Part shown: positions 18,133 through 27,184 of the stretch, one piece after another | Position numbering within the stretch: the first letter of the stretch is position 1 | Layout of the letters: the number at the start of each line of letters is the position of its first letter | From: an uncultured Synechococcus sp. | GTDB lineage: Bacteria; Cyanobacteriota; Cyanobacteriia; PCC-6307; Cyanobiaceae | NCBI GenBank assembly: GCA_949373155.1 | Contig: CASICK010000005.1 | Span: 62,001-126,000 of the forward strand | Reading direction: 5' to 3' | DNA length: 64,000 nt | Notes under the pieces: generated by a model | What the model was told of the DNA's origin: nothing | Seen by the model: the letters and a program-made list of their open reading frames with translations, nothing else | Database searches by the model: none | Position numbers and translations under genes: made by a program

Positions 18133-18205
18133 TTTGTTCAAAGCTACACCTTTCTCCATTCTTTCTTAATGGTTTCAGGAGACGGCTCTGTGGATTAGGA
18201 AAGCT

Positions 18206-18559
18206 ATGAAATGCGTCGCAATAGTTGACGATGATCCACGCTTACGTGAGTTAATTCGCGATGAATTAATTGATGAGGGTTTTGAACCAGTTGTGTGCGT
18301 GGATGGGGAAGCTTTGCTGGAACTCTTAGATCAACGACAAGTTGATTTAATTTTGCTCGATTTAATGATGCCCAAAATGGACGGCATGACCTGCCTGCAA
18401 CGGCTGCGTGAGCGTTCCAATGTTGCGCCTGTTTTGGTCGTAACTGCTTTTAATGAAGACAAAAAACGTAGCGAAGCCAAGGCACTCGGCGCTCGTGACT
18501 TCATTCTCAAACCAGACTTATTTGAGCTCCTACCAGAATTGCTCGAGCGTTATCTCTAA
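18206..18559 (+). CDS. Single-domain response regulator
   Basis: A stand-alone CheY-type receiver of 117 residues. All key positions are present: the acidic pair in VAIVDDDPRLR, the phospho-acceptor Asp in LILLDLMMPKMDG, the switch Thr in VLVVTAFNED and the Lys in DFILKPDLF. There is no output domain. Its stop codon overlaps the 3' end of the convergent histidine kinase gene by 4 bases, so kinase and regulator are on opposite strands, tail to tail. Partnership with that kinase is plausible but unproven. Confidence 0.93.
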   Translation: MKCVAIVDDDPRLRELIRDELIDEGFEPVVCVDGEALLELLDQRQVDLILLDLMMPKMDGMTCLQRLRERSNVAPVLVVTAFNEDKKRSEAKALGARDFILKPDLFELLPELLERYL

Positions 18560-19743
18560 ACAGAGCTCTTCATCCCAAGGGATGATTTAGGGCGTGGAAA
18601 TTGCAATGTCACAACGAGACCCTGGCGGCCCCCACCATTTAGTTCCTGAGGAGACGAGCAACTTGCCGACCCTCCCATTCCTTCCATCAGACTTTTCACT
18701 AATGAGAGGCCAAGTCCACCACCATCAGTCATGCCTGCGTTGCGATGCTCATCGATACGGGTAAATCGCTCAAATGCTGCAACGTAATGATTGGCATTGT
18801 TGATGCCAGGACCATCGTCTATGAATTGTAGGAGGGTGTGAGACGCAGCTTGAACCAATCGGATCTGGATCAACGGCTTAGAACGAGAAAAACGACAACT
18901 ATTATCGAGAAGGTTATCGAGAATCAGATAAAAAGCATCTTGATCTAGCTGAACCTGATAGTCATCTGATTCATTTGCAACAACGATTGGAATAAAGCCA
19001 CTTGATTCAGAATTTAGCCTGACGATCCATTGATCGACAAAATCTCTTAAACTACTAACTTGTAACTTCCAACGGCGATAATCAGTATCTAGCTCAGAAA
19101 GCAACAAAAGATTATCAACAAGAGTTGCTATTCGCTGTGTCTCCTCTGCAGCATCTGACAAGGATTGCTGAATATTGTCATCCAACTGGTTTTTACGTCT
19201 TAACCGATGCAGATTCCCAGTAATAATTGCAAGCGGTGTTCTTAACTCATGAGCAAGATTATCGATAAATTTTCGTTGTCTTGCCAAGGCTTTCTCTAAA
19301 GGATCAAGATCCCTAAAAATCAGCAATACAAAGCTTTGATCCATTTGCATGATCTGACGCCAACTCACCGATCGCGTAATCAGTTGCGTTTTTTCAGTGG
19401 CAGAAAGGGCTTGTATGAGATAGGAAGTACGACCTTCAGCAGATAGGGCTTTTTGTAGAGGGTGACTGGGTTCTTCTTCCCCCAATGGGCTTCTATCAAG
19501 ATGGTGAAACTGCAACAAGGTTGAAAGAGGCCTGCCAACCATCTGCAGTGTGATTCCTCCACCCCAAAGATCTGCAGCCTGCTGGTTGACCCAACGCACT
19601 GCTGCGGATTCATCGACAATCAACATCGCTTCACCCGTGGAATCGAATGCAACTCTCAGGAGTCCAAGCGACTGACTCATCTGCTGAATCAGAGCTCTGG
19701 ACTCTGCTTCTGCTGACCCTGAAAAGCTATCTTCAGCAAGCAT
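18556..19743 (-). CDS. PAS-domain sensor histidine kinase
   Basis: A 395-residue kinase without clear membrane segments. Residues about 25-135 form a PAS-like domain (DSTGEAMLIVDESAAVRWVNQ). The H box is FIDNLAHELRTPLAIITGN, the N box ILDNLLDNSCRFS, and the G boxes FIDDGPGINNA and GGGLGLSLVKSL, so it should autophosphorylate. The neighbouring upstream gene encodes a lone PAS protein whose stop overlaps this start by 11 bases. The signal is unknown; a cytosolic redox or ligand cue is likely. Confidence 0.9.
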   Translation of the reverse strand: MLAEDSFSGSAEAESRALIQQMSQSLGLLRVAFDSTGEAMLIVDESAAVRWVNQQAADLWGGGITLQMVGRPLSTLLQFHHLDRSPLGEEEPSHPLQKALSAEGRTSYLIQALSATEKTQLITRSVSWRQIMQMDQSFVLLIFRDLDPLEKALARQRKFIDNLAHELRTPLAIITGNLHRLRRKNQLDDNIQQSLSDAAEETQRIATLVDNLLLLSELDTDYRRWKLQVSSLRDFVDQWIVRLNSESSGFIPIVVANESDDYQVQLDQDAFYLILDNLLDNSCRFSRSKPLIQIRLVQAASHTLLQFIDDGPGINNANHYVAAFERFTRIDEHRNAGMTDGGGLGLSLVKSLMEGMGGSASCSSPQELNGGGRQGLVVTLQFPRPKSSLGMKSSV

Positions 19744-20116
19744 GGGGGCCTTCCAGGGGCCTCAGCGTTGCCGCAAAGCTCCATCCATCCGCATCACTGC
19801 GTTCAGCAACAATGAAATGTTCACTACGAATCTCAGCTCCATCACTACAAATGGTCGCCAACTCGAGGGGATGATTGACAAGCTTGGAGGCCTCAGTGAG
19901 TTTGAAGCGAGAAAAGCCTGCATGATGAAGCTCACGGAAGGATGCAGGCAGGATCATGCCAATCGTTTGCCCTACTAAGCGATCGTCCCAGCCATAAATC
20001 AAGCGAAAGCGGTCGTTGAACTCAACCACCTGGCCTTGCGCATCCGTTCGGACAAAAGGAAGATTGTGTTGCTGCCTTAACGCATCAACCGCGCCAGGGG
20101 TCCAGGGATTTGACAA
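19733..20116 (-). CDS. Stand-alone PAS domain protein
   Basis: A single PAS domain of 127 residues: LPFVRTDAQGQVVEFNDRF, YGWDDRLVGQTIGMILP, then a beta sheet half (LELATICSDGAEIRSEHFI). No effector domain is visible. The gene overlaps the start of the PAS kinase gene by 11 bases, so the two are translated from one message. It probably acts as a sensory partner or modulator of that kinase. No heme or flavin ligand can be named from sequence. Confidence 0.82.
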   Translation of the reverse strand: MSNPWTPGAVDALRQQHNLPFVRTDAQGQVVEFNDRFRLIYGWDDRLVGQTIGMILPASFRELHHAGFSRFKLTEASKLVNHPLELATICSDGAEIRSEHFIVAERSDADGWSFAATLRPLEGPHAC

Positions 20117-20194
20117 GCCCGGAAAAGCTTTTTGTCAGCTTAGACACGTATCCAGGAGACTAGGAGAACCCATTCCTTTAAAGTGAGGAAGCTA

Positions 20195-20268
20195 CGGGGT
20201 GTAGCGCAGTTTGGTAGCGCGCCTGCTTTGGGAGCAGGATGTCGCAGGTTCGAATCCTGTCACCCCGA
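20195..20268 (+). tRNA. tRNA-Pro (anticodon TGG)
   Basis: A 74-base cloverleaf: acceptor CGGGGTG pairs with CACCCCG, the D arm contains AGCGCAGTTTGGTAGCGC, the anticodon stem CCTGC/GCAGG encloses TTTGGGA with TGG, and the T arm has GGTTCGAATCC. Discriminator A ends the gene, and CCA is not encoded. An AT-rich, gene-poor accessory stretch begins right after it, so it may be the integration site. Confidence 0.96.
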
Positions 20269-20300
20269 TGCTTGAGACGTCAGTATTGACGGGCTCAGTT

Positions 20301-20326
20301 GCCGCCTCCCCAGGGCGGCTTTTTTA
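20301..20326 (+). terminator. Rho-independent terminator after tRNA-Pro
   Basis: The stem GCCGCC (20301-20306) pairs with GGCGGC (20314-20319), followed by a run of six T. It lies 32 bases after the tRNA gene. Confidence 0.85.
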
Positions 20327-20686
20327 TTGCCTCTCGAGTGATGTGCCAACTGTGTGCCAATAGCCCTCTAGTCGTGGGCAGTTTTTGGCACGACATTTCG
20401 AGCACCCGTTGACAGATCCGAACATCCTGCGGAGAGTTGATTCAGCAAAGTCAAAGCCCGGCTGCTTACGACTCCCACCCGAGCAAACGGCAATCTCCTG
20501 CCACGGGTGAGAAAAACCACCATCGCGCGGATTGTCGATGAGTGACCCAGGAGAAGGGGGCAAAGCACCGCTTGATCGGGGAGCGTTGACAAGGTCCGAT
20601 GACTAAACAGTCAATCCGGGGTGATGGTTTAACTGACGAGGAGGTGAACAAAGCCCCGCTGGTTTTGCATCCATTGCCACTTCGGA

Positions 20687-20943
20687 ATGACTATTTCGCC
20701 TGAGTGGGTGCATAAGCCTGAACCTGCAGATCTTCTGCAAATAAAGAGCAGCACCCTTAGAAATATGCGCCGTGAGCGCAGGCTGGATACTGGAGCGCAT
20801 TGGGTTTATGCAACTGGATCCATCAGTGGTCCTGTTGTGTATGCATCCCTGCAATTAGGGAGATGCAGCGTCAACGCACCATCGAAGCCATAAAAGAAGA
20901 CGTTTCGAAAAGCAGAACCAAAGCGTCTCCAACAAGACATTGA
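20687..20943 (+). pseudogene. Excisionase-like HTH protein, frameshifted
   Basis: ATG 20687 gives a MerR/excisionase-like helix-turn-helix (DLLQIKSSTLRNMRRERRL, then HWVYATGS and GPVVY). After GPVVY the frame is lost. One frame over, the expected C-terminus continues as IPAIREMQRQRTIEAIKEDV and ends at TGA 20941-20943. Proteins of this layout often sit beside tyrosine recombinases in marine cyanobacterial islands. The position about 420 bases after tRNA-Pro fits a relic of an integrated element. Confidence 0.62.
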
Positions 20944-21213
20944 GATCTATGACGAGACAACCCTTGATCAACTAGTTGATGGGGGACAAGGGTGATGCCA
21001 GATTTCCAAAAAATCACATCGAATACCCGTAAGAAAGGGGAGAAGACGCAGAACTGAATTAAGGCGATTATTCAGCGATAACAGCAAAGTTTTAATTTGC
21101 TACCTAGACCCTGAGAGCAATTACTTTTTAGTATTTGCATACATTCGTAGACTTGGTAAAGTAATCATTTTTTTAATTTCTAGATTTATATTATAGCGCT
21201 AAAAGTCTTCATA
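20944..21213. other. Intergenic, no gene seen
   Basis: The stretch holds short AT-rich sequence without supported frames. It precedes the 3' end of the pyrE-like gene. Confidence 0.4.
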
Positions 21214-21762
21214 TTAAATCTTACAGTTAATAACGTCTTCTAATTTAAATAATGAAATAAATTCAATTTTATTAGCATCCCATATCTTATGATCTTCCTG
21301 TCTATCAACTATTGCAACGACGCGATTTACAACATAACCTGCTTCTCTTAAAACATTCACTGCTTTAACTGCACCACCTCCTGTTGTAGTTACATCATCT
21401 AATACTGTAACTATTGAACCCTTTGGTGGTTTATTCCCTTCAATAACTTCTTTTGTTCCATATTCTTTTGGATTCTTTCTTACAATCAATGCATCTATAT
21501 GCTTGCCAGAGTAATATGCTTTCTGCGCAATACCACAAACTAATGGGTCAGCACCTAGCGTAAGTCCGCCGACTGCTACAGAATTATCTTCAACATGCTC
21601 TATCATTAAATGTGAGCAAAGTGCATTTCCTTCACACGACAATGTAACAGGCTTACAATTCATATAATGCTCTGATTCTTTGCCAGACGACAAAGTAAAT
21701 TTACCGTGCCTATATGCTCTTTCTTTCAAGAGGTGGAGCAATGTTTTTCTGTGTTTTTCCAT
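21214..21762 (-). CDS. pyrE: Orotate phosphoribosyltransferase, phage-like and AT-rich
   Basis: PyrE joins orotate and PRPP to orotidine 5'-phosphate in pyrimidine synthesis. The 182-residue protein has FTLSSGKESEHYMNCKP, VGGLTLGADPLVCG (PPi loop), LIVRKNPKEYGTKEVIEG (catalytic flexible loop with Lys) and the PRPP loop VTVLDDVTTTGGGAVKAV. Codon use is strongly AT-biased, unlike the core genes. Cyanophages carry pyrE of this compact style, so lateral origin is likely. A housekeeping copy presumably lies elsewhere. No other pyrimidine gene is adjacent. Confidence 0.88.
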   Translation of the reverse strand: MEKHRKTLLHLLKERAYRHGKFTLSSGKESEHYMNCKPVTLSCEGNALCSHLMIEHVEDNSVAVGGLTLGADPLVCGIAQKAYYSGKHIDALIVRKNPKEYGTKEVIEGNKPPKGSIVTVLDDVTTTGGGAVKAVNVLREAGYVVNRVVAIVDRQEDHKIWDANKIEFISLFKLEDVINCKI

Positions 21763-22491
21763 AGGTCCATTTTACCAGAAAAATTTATTTCTGCAACTAG
21801 CAGTCTTTATTTAAGTCCTCTGCCATGCCACCACCTATCTCTGACACCTTGATTACCACTAAACATTGTTACCCAACCAGCAGCAACCCAACCAACAATG
21901 GGAATTTTTGGAGATGATAGGAGCAAGATTGGCACCAACACTTACCCCCAAAAGACATTTACTAATATTTGTATATAAAATCATAGGTCCTTTTGGCCTC
22001 CACTGTATTGCTTTTTCGACCTAGATTCCTTTTTCTTAAAAATTCCCCAAGATTTTCGAGGTACCAGGGGCCAAGCCAGAAGTTGTCATCTTGCCGCGTG
22101 CAGAAATCCAATTGGCATAATTTCAATAGATAGACGTATTGCTGCGGTAATGCCATTGAATCTACATTTTACAAAGCAGGAATTATGACTTAAGTACAAC
22201 TTGTTGAGCCATTCTTTTGAGACACTGTTTGGCTAGCTGCGATGAAACTATTGATGCCACAGAAGCTGAAAACTTTCTACCACAAAGCCGAACACCCTCA
22301 GAAACAGGCGCCATATTCTTAGGGTTGATGCTGGATACATCAGACCTGTTGTTTGTTTCATTGCTAAAATCAGAAATTGCAATGACATGAGCAAGGCAAG
22401 CGAATCAGAAAAAAGGACAGATGGCATTCATTTCTATATTAAAGACTACTCAGATGCTACTAATCTTTAGTAAGATCAGAAAAGAGTACAA
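21763..22491. other. Gene-poor island stretch
   Basis: There is little to support. A 64-codon minus-strand frame at 21962-22156 (MALPQQYVYLLKLCQLDF) has a protein-like composition but no known relative. The remainder looks non-coding. Confidence 0.35.
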
Positions 22492-22734
22492 ATGAGAATA
22501 GAGATGGTAATTGAGGAGTAGCGGAAACAACTAATTGATGCCAATACCAAAACAGCGTTAACAACAAAAAAGGAGATACTGTCCGATGATTCAGCCATCG
22601 TATACGAAGTGTTAGACCGTATAACCGACCACCTTGGGGAGTTGATTAATGAAACAATTGATACCGACAAGCGCGTCTACTACGATCAAATCAGGGGAGA
22701 ACTGTGCTCTCACTTCAATGGGATTGCCATGTAA
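22492..22734 (+). pseudogene. Small ORF interrupted by an in-frame amber codon
   Basis: Starting from ATG 22492 the frame reads MRIEMVIEE, then TAG at 22519-22521, and then continues open for 70 codons (KKEILSDDSAIVYEVLDRI, then TDHLGELINETIDTDKR) to TAA at 22732-22734. The downstream part has charged helical character and looks coding. A CAG-to-TAG change would account for the stop. Readthrough, or a start further in, are alternatives. No family recognised. Confidence 0.42.
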
Positions 22735-22857
22735 CTAGAAGATTACAGCCAAGACATTTTATAATAAGCGAACGAAGTGATACCCCAATTTGTATTGATG
22801 AATACTAATAGCAAACCCTAGTTGCCATTAGTATTTGGAGGAATTATCAAAAAGTGA

Positions 22858-23208
22858 ATGACGACGACACCAAGAGCTCATAAACTCATTCGTCGACCAG
22901 GAGTAGAAAGCTTTAAGAGGTTCTACCCTGCAAATGCAACCACTACCCCCCCCTCTAGACACCAAAAAGCAATCTCTGAAGATTTAATTATCGCTCTTGA
23001 AGCAACAGAGAGACTAAACAAGAGCCTTGATAGATTGATCGAAGAGAATGGATGTATTGAATTCCTTGCTACGCACAGATTACTCGGAGAGAAGATAACT
23101 TCCAACCGCAATATTTTGCTGATACTGATCGGAAATGCTATGGACATAAGCATAAAAGCGGGCAAGCCAGAACTTAAAACTAAATACCCCGACTATTTTA
23201 CAAAGTGA
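22858..23208 (+). CDS. Hypothetical island protein
   Basis: A 116-residue basic protein with a long helical middle (SEDLIIALEATERLNKSLDR, then LIEENGCIEFLATHRLLGEK) and a hydrophobic patch (ILLILIGNAMDIS). It has no signal peptide or known motif. It is the best supported plus-strand frame between pyrE and 24 kb. Confidence 0.5.
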   Translation: MTTTPRAHKLIRRPGVESFKRFYPANATTTPPSRHQKAISEDLIIALEATERLNKSLDRLIEENGCIEFLATHRLLGEKITSNRNILLILIGNAMDISIKAGKPELKTKYPDYFTK

Positions 23209-24029
23209 ACTAGAAAACAATGAAACATTGATTCTCTATTGCCCTTGGTCAAATGAGACTAAAAGTATAAATCAAGAATAGGAATACATGTTCTCCTCAG
23301 ATTCTCTTGCGAATTAAAAGTCTACTATTGATAAAACTAAGCAAGAAGCAATCACAAGATTCAGCCCCGCAGTTCAAGACAGGTGCTGAAGGCATCCGTT
23401 CACTGGTTGCACTGAAATAGCTAAGAGCGGCAGGAAAATGAATAGAAGGCACTGCATGTCTATGATTTCGGTGTGAGGGGGAGACCTCTTCGAGCGTGGT
23501 TGCTTGTTTTGGTGGGTGGGGTCACGCCTACTGCCTCTCTCACACCTCTTTTGCCACGAACAAGGGATGGAACAAAAGCTTCATTCCCCTGGCTGGACCT
23601 AAACGATCACTTGCCGCTGTATGACGGGAATCAGATGGGCGCCTGCCTTTCAGGGGGTCACCTGCAAAGCGACTATCAACCCAACAGGGCAACAGGGCAG
23701 GCCAAGGAAGAAGAGGATCTACAAGGGATGAAGCGCTGATGAGCTGGCAACTTGGAGCGAGCCTGTCCTTCTCCAGTTCCACCAACAGGGGGACCATCCA
23801 CTCAGATTTAACCTCGACGGATATTTCCCTTCCAAGCTCTGCAGTGCCCAGTGCTAGCCAAGAAAGTAATCAGAATCATTCGTTCGTATCGGCATCAACA
23901 TCACTTGAAGATGGTCAAGGATCAGCTAAAACTGAGGGTCACTAATAAGTGTCAACAACATAAAAAATCCGTAGCATAAAATTATTTATACCCAACTTGA
24001 GCCTAATTGATAACCATTTTGAGATTATT
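23209..24029. other. Gene-poor island stretch
   Basis: Overlapping frames on both strands around 23473-23797 are of similar length and unconvincing composition, so I call neither. The plus-strand frame 23739-23945 is Ser/Thr-rich and also doubtful. Confidence 0.35.
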
Positions 24030-24305
24030 TTACTCATTCATCATCCTATTAGGCAGATAATTAGCACCATCATCAGCAGTTAAAAAATCCTTAATGTCTT
24101 GCAGTTGCTGTTTAAGTAGTTTATTCTCAAGTCGAAACTGGTTGTTACTAGCTAGGATTTCAATATTCAAATCCTTCATGTCTTGGAATAACTGATACTG
24201 TCTAGAAATACTTGCTCCATCTTTATAGGTATCAAAAATCTCCCAAATCATTTTCTTGATTTCTTCAACCCTCTGCTCTGAGACTGTATCTTTTGCGTTT
24301 AACAT
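24030..24305 (-). CDS. Coiled-coil hypothetical protein
   Basis: A 91-residue, charged, probably fully helical protein. Heptad-like spacing runs through SEQRVEEIKKMIWEIFDTYK and SNNQFRLENKLLKQQLQDIK. There are no cysteines or membrane segments. The family is unknown. Composition supports coding, but it is an orphan in the island. Confidence 0.5.
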   Translation of the reverse strand: MLNAKDTVSEQRVEEIKKMIWEIFDTYKDGASISRQYQLFQDMKDLNIEILASNNQFRLENKLLKQQLQDIKDFLTADDGANYLPNRMMNE

Positions 24306-24636
24306 TAGTTCAGAAGTTAGTTATCCAAGTCCTTTACAACTAGTGCACAGGCAGGATGAAAACGAATAGCATGAAGCTTAGACTTAAACCTTGGCTGCTG
24401 GAATCTGCTTCATTATAGCCTCCGTTTCATCAATGGCTGAGCACCACACTTCTTCAGCCTGAGACCCGGCTAACCAAGAGATTTACTCATCTGAATACTT
24501 CCGAATTAGGATTACATTTCCAACACACGAATAGAGAAGTGAATTTCATAGAAAATGCAATTTAGAAGCTTTTAGTAATGCCCAATTAGGCATAAGTACA
24601 ACGCTCCGGGACAGCACATTTGAATGCTGGGCAACA
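24306..24636. other. Intergenic, no gene seen
   Basis: No supported reading frame or RNA motif between the coiled-coil gene and the zinc-ribbon gene. Confidence 0.4.
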
Positions 24637-25119
24637 CTAAACAGCCGCAGAAGGCTTTTGTCCAGAGCAGGTCAGACACCCCCCATTGATTCGATAAGGG
24701 GCAAGATGCCCTCGGAGGCATAACGTGCCACGAAAAAACAGAACCTGCCCCAACTCCCTTGCATGGGCGTCTGTAAGCGGCAGAGACAACCATCCATCTG
24801 GGACAACGCCGTTCAGTAGAGACCGACGCTGCTCCGCATCAATCCGTCGCTGATGCTCCTCACGGTCATTTTTGGCACATACACCTTCAACCTGAAATTC
24901 TCGAGAACAATCCAAGCAGGCAGTCACTAAAGGCTTTTTACGCGCTGAATTATGCGAGAGCTTGTCACCTGGAACCTCACGATCCTGACCACAAGAACAT
25001 CGGCACCACCAATAAGCATTTCCGCTTTTGGTACGACGCTCTGAAGCACCTACGACCGTAAGCTTTCCATACACCTCACCAACTCGGTTCCGGGGCTTGG
25101 AGGGCATCAGCAATGGCAA
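24637..25119 (-). CDS. Phage-type zinc-ribbon protein
   Basis: A 160-residue protein with two Cys clusters. The N-terminal part (NRVGEVYGKLTVVGASERR, then YWWCRCSCGQDREVPGDKL and a later CLDC) resembles the AP2/zinc-ribbon modules found in phage homing-endonuclease-like proteins. The C-terminal part (CLRGHLAPYRINGGCLTC) is a second four-ligand zinc site of the type CxxGH...CxxC. No nuclease motif (HNH) is complete. It may bind nucleic acid. The composition is less AT-rich than its neighbours. Confidence 0.6.
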   Translation of the reverse strand: MPLLMPSKPRNRVGEVYGKLTVVGASERRTKSGNAYWWCRCSCGQDREVPGDKLSHNSARKKPLVTACLDCSREFQVEGVCAKNDREEHQRRIDAEQRRSLLNGVVPDGWLSLPLTDAHARELGQVLFFRGTLCLRGHLAPYRINGGCLTCSGQKPSAAV

Positions 25120-25451
25120 GAGAGTGACCTACCTAGTCATTCTGGCTCAACATTGTTAAAATAGTGAATTAGACATCAACCTGGAAATACAAAAAGTCCC
25201 ATGAACACTTAGAGTATTAAGTAAAAGCCTAAGCTCGTCACGCATTGCTGGAGAAAGAAATACTGGTTTACTGACGAGACCATTCACATTGAGAGGAGTA
25301 GCAATGCATCCTTCAATTATGATTAACAGGTGAATCTTCTTAAAACGTACTTACTTCAATCAAAACTCGCATCTGGTTTAAAAAGATGCCATCACGAAAA
25401 CAACAGTGGCTATCTTGAAAGCGCCAGAATCATGACATAGCAAACAGAACA
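25120..25451. other. Intergenic, no gene seen
   Basis: The region upstream of the zinc-ribbon gene and of the small secreted protein gene. No frame or known motif. Confidence 0.4.
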
Positions 25452-25640
25452 ATGCGATTAGCACTTACCGCTCTGCTGTCCTTAGCAGCACTCATTTTTG
25501 TTCTAGCGACTAGCGCAAAGGACAACTACACAATCCATATCGGCGGAAGAACACCTCCTGCAGAGGCTGGCTGCAGTCAAATCGGTCTGGAAAGAACTGA
25601 TGAGGGAAGGCTATTGGGGATCTATTCCTGTCCCGCATAG
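25452..25640 (+). CDS. Small secreted protein
   Basis: A 62-residue precursor with a signal peptide (MRLALTALLSLAALIFVLAT) and a short mature part containing two Cys (AEAGCSQIGLER and IYSCPA), which could form a disulphide. It is orphan and of unknown function. Confidence 0.5.
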   Translation: MRLALTALLSLAALIFVLATSAKDNYTIHIGGRTPPAEAGCSQIGLERTDEGRLLGIYSCPA

Positions 25641-25826
25641 CTCTTCACGCTTACTAAAAAACGTGGAAGAATAAAAAATCACTCTTGGCAATTTCATTGA
25701 ATCATTTGCCTGGGAATCCATAGCGACGCCTACTCCACCAGCGCGATCGTGCACTGCATGGAAACTGCCAAACAGCTCAGGGTCGGTGATGATGATGAGG
25801 CAATCGCAAACACCCACGACTGATCA

Positions 25827-26159
25827 ATGAAAGTCTCAAGACCCAGGCTCGAAGAGAGCGACCATATCCGTAAAGAGTTTGGATGTGATGGGATGTGGAA
25901 GACTGAAATCACCATCCCAGTCACCTTCACTGTCGAGGTCTTCGGCAACAAAGGGCAAACCTCAGAAGAATGGCTGACAAAGGCAATTGAGCATGGTGCT
26001 GGTCTGATTGACATCGACGGTGAGCAGAGGTCAGACCCATGTGAATTGGTCAAGTGGCTGACGGATGGCTCTCGGCACACGACCGACTCACAATTTAGGG
26101 GCAAAGTAAATCCTGAGCTGATCAAGAGGCTAAAGACATTCATCCAAGAAGCTGAGTAA
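25827..26159 (+). CDS. Hypothetical protein
   Basis: A 110-residue soluble protein with a beta-rich N-terminal half (TEITIPVTFTVEVFGNKGQ) and a helical C-terminus (NPELIKRLKTFIQEAE). Composition supports coding, while the overlapping minus-strand frame is Ser-rich and looks like its shadow. The family is not recognised. Confidence 0.5.
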   Translation: MKVSRPRLEESDHIRKEFGCDGMWKTEITIPVTFTVEVFGNKGQTSEEWLTKAIEHGAGLIDIDGEQRSDPCELVKWLTDGSRHTTDSQFRGKVNPELIKRLKTFIQEAE

Positions 26160-26977
26160 CAAGCAGCACCGCCATCTCCTCATCTACCATCCGAGCTGGC
26201 TTTCCTGCTGAGATATCCCCCGCACGGGTAATCGGCTGCCCCAAGGTGCCCAAATCATAAAATTGCTGAGAAGTGTTCTGAGCCGTACTATGTATAAACA
26301 TTTTGAATAAACTAGCCAAGACATACCCTCCATGCATAGATATTGCCCGCAATCATGGATTATGTTTCTTTGACGTAGTCTAAAGACTCAACATGATGAT
26401 CATCAAAGAAATATATTACGATCAAAATACAATGTTAATACTGACGCTGACGCTATACCTTGATCGTTAAAAGCACTAAATCAACAGTCCTCATATACTA
26501 TTTTTAACTGATCATTATTCATCAAAAAATTAAATTTTTTGTTTGATCCGAATCGTTGCACGGCGCATCTCACATGCAAGTTCATGAAATAGCTTATGTG
26601 GCTCATTAATAATTAAAATACCCATGAGTTCCGAATGGGAAGTATCAATTTTCATGTGTACTAACACGATTTACACTAATAATGAAAACGACAAAACCAC
26701 CCCTCCCTATATGGGGACATTCAGTTGGTGAACCAAACAGTGAAGCCGAGGTTCATCCACATGGGAATCGAGATCTCATTGAATTCGGCCGTACCCATCA
26801 GGGCATAGCAATAGCCGGGATACCAAATCCTATTGAGTATTCATACTTGCAACAGCCAGATAAACTGAGCAAATTCACTTACTTATCATAACCATCTATT
26901 GAGAGTAAAATCAGTAATAGCACTCATGGCAAAATTTAATTCCTGCTCTAAGTTGCAGATAATTGATCGTGAATAAA
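26160..26977. other. AT-rich, gene-poor stretch
   Basis: Only a weak 69-codon plus-strand frame at 26682-26891 (PPLPIWGHSVGEPNSEAEVH) is present. I give it low weight. The part 26380-26660 is very AT-rich and appears non-coding. Confidence 0.35.
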
Positions 26978-27184
26978 ATGTCTTCGGAAGTCAGTGACGC
27001 CCTTTCCATGCTTAAGGCACTACTCAAAAAGGATGACGACTTTGCCGCTCAGATGCGACTTACACCTACCAGTTCTTCTGCAGCAAAATTGGCGTCTGAA
27101 CATGGCATTCAGGTTTCGCCTGAGGCTCTATGGCGTAATCGAGGAGTGCTTGTAAGCGATGGACATCCAACTTGGCGAGGTTAA
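26978..27184 (+). CDS. Nif11-domain small protein
   Basis: From ATG 26978 the product has 68 residues with the Nif11 layout: SDALSMLKALLKKDDDFAAQ, a linker, then AAKLASEHGIQVSPEALW, ending DGHPTWRG. A terminal PTWRG-like tail is common in picocyanobacterial members. It lacks a modified-peptide core. ATG 26978 is preferred to the GTG/ATG-like codons upstream because it puts the first helix at residue 2. It is a second, divergent member in this window. Confidence 0.72.
   Translation: MSSEVSDALSMLKALLKKDDDFAAQMRLTPTSSSAAKLASEHGIQVSPEALWRNRGVLVSDGHPTWRG

Noticed and set aside
20324..20651. Overlapping minus-strand frames after tRNA-Pro as a tyrosine recombinase remnant
   Set aside because: None of the three frames shows the Arg-His-x-x-Arg or Tyr region of integrases. 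Only the downstream HTH relic is supported.
23473..23945. Plus- and minus-strand frames of about 70-90 codons
   Set aside because: They overlap each other, have similar length and poor composition, and match no family I know.
2308..27184. Nif11 proteins as lanthipeptide (prochlorosin) precursors
   Set aside because: Neither the protein at 2308 nor the one at 26978 has a double-glycine cleavage site or a Cys/Ser/Thr core, and no LanM-type enzyme gene is present.
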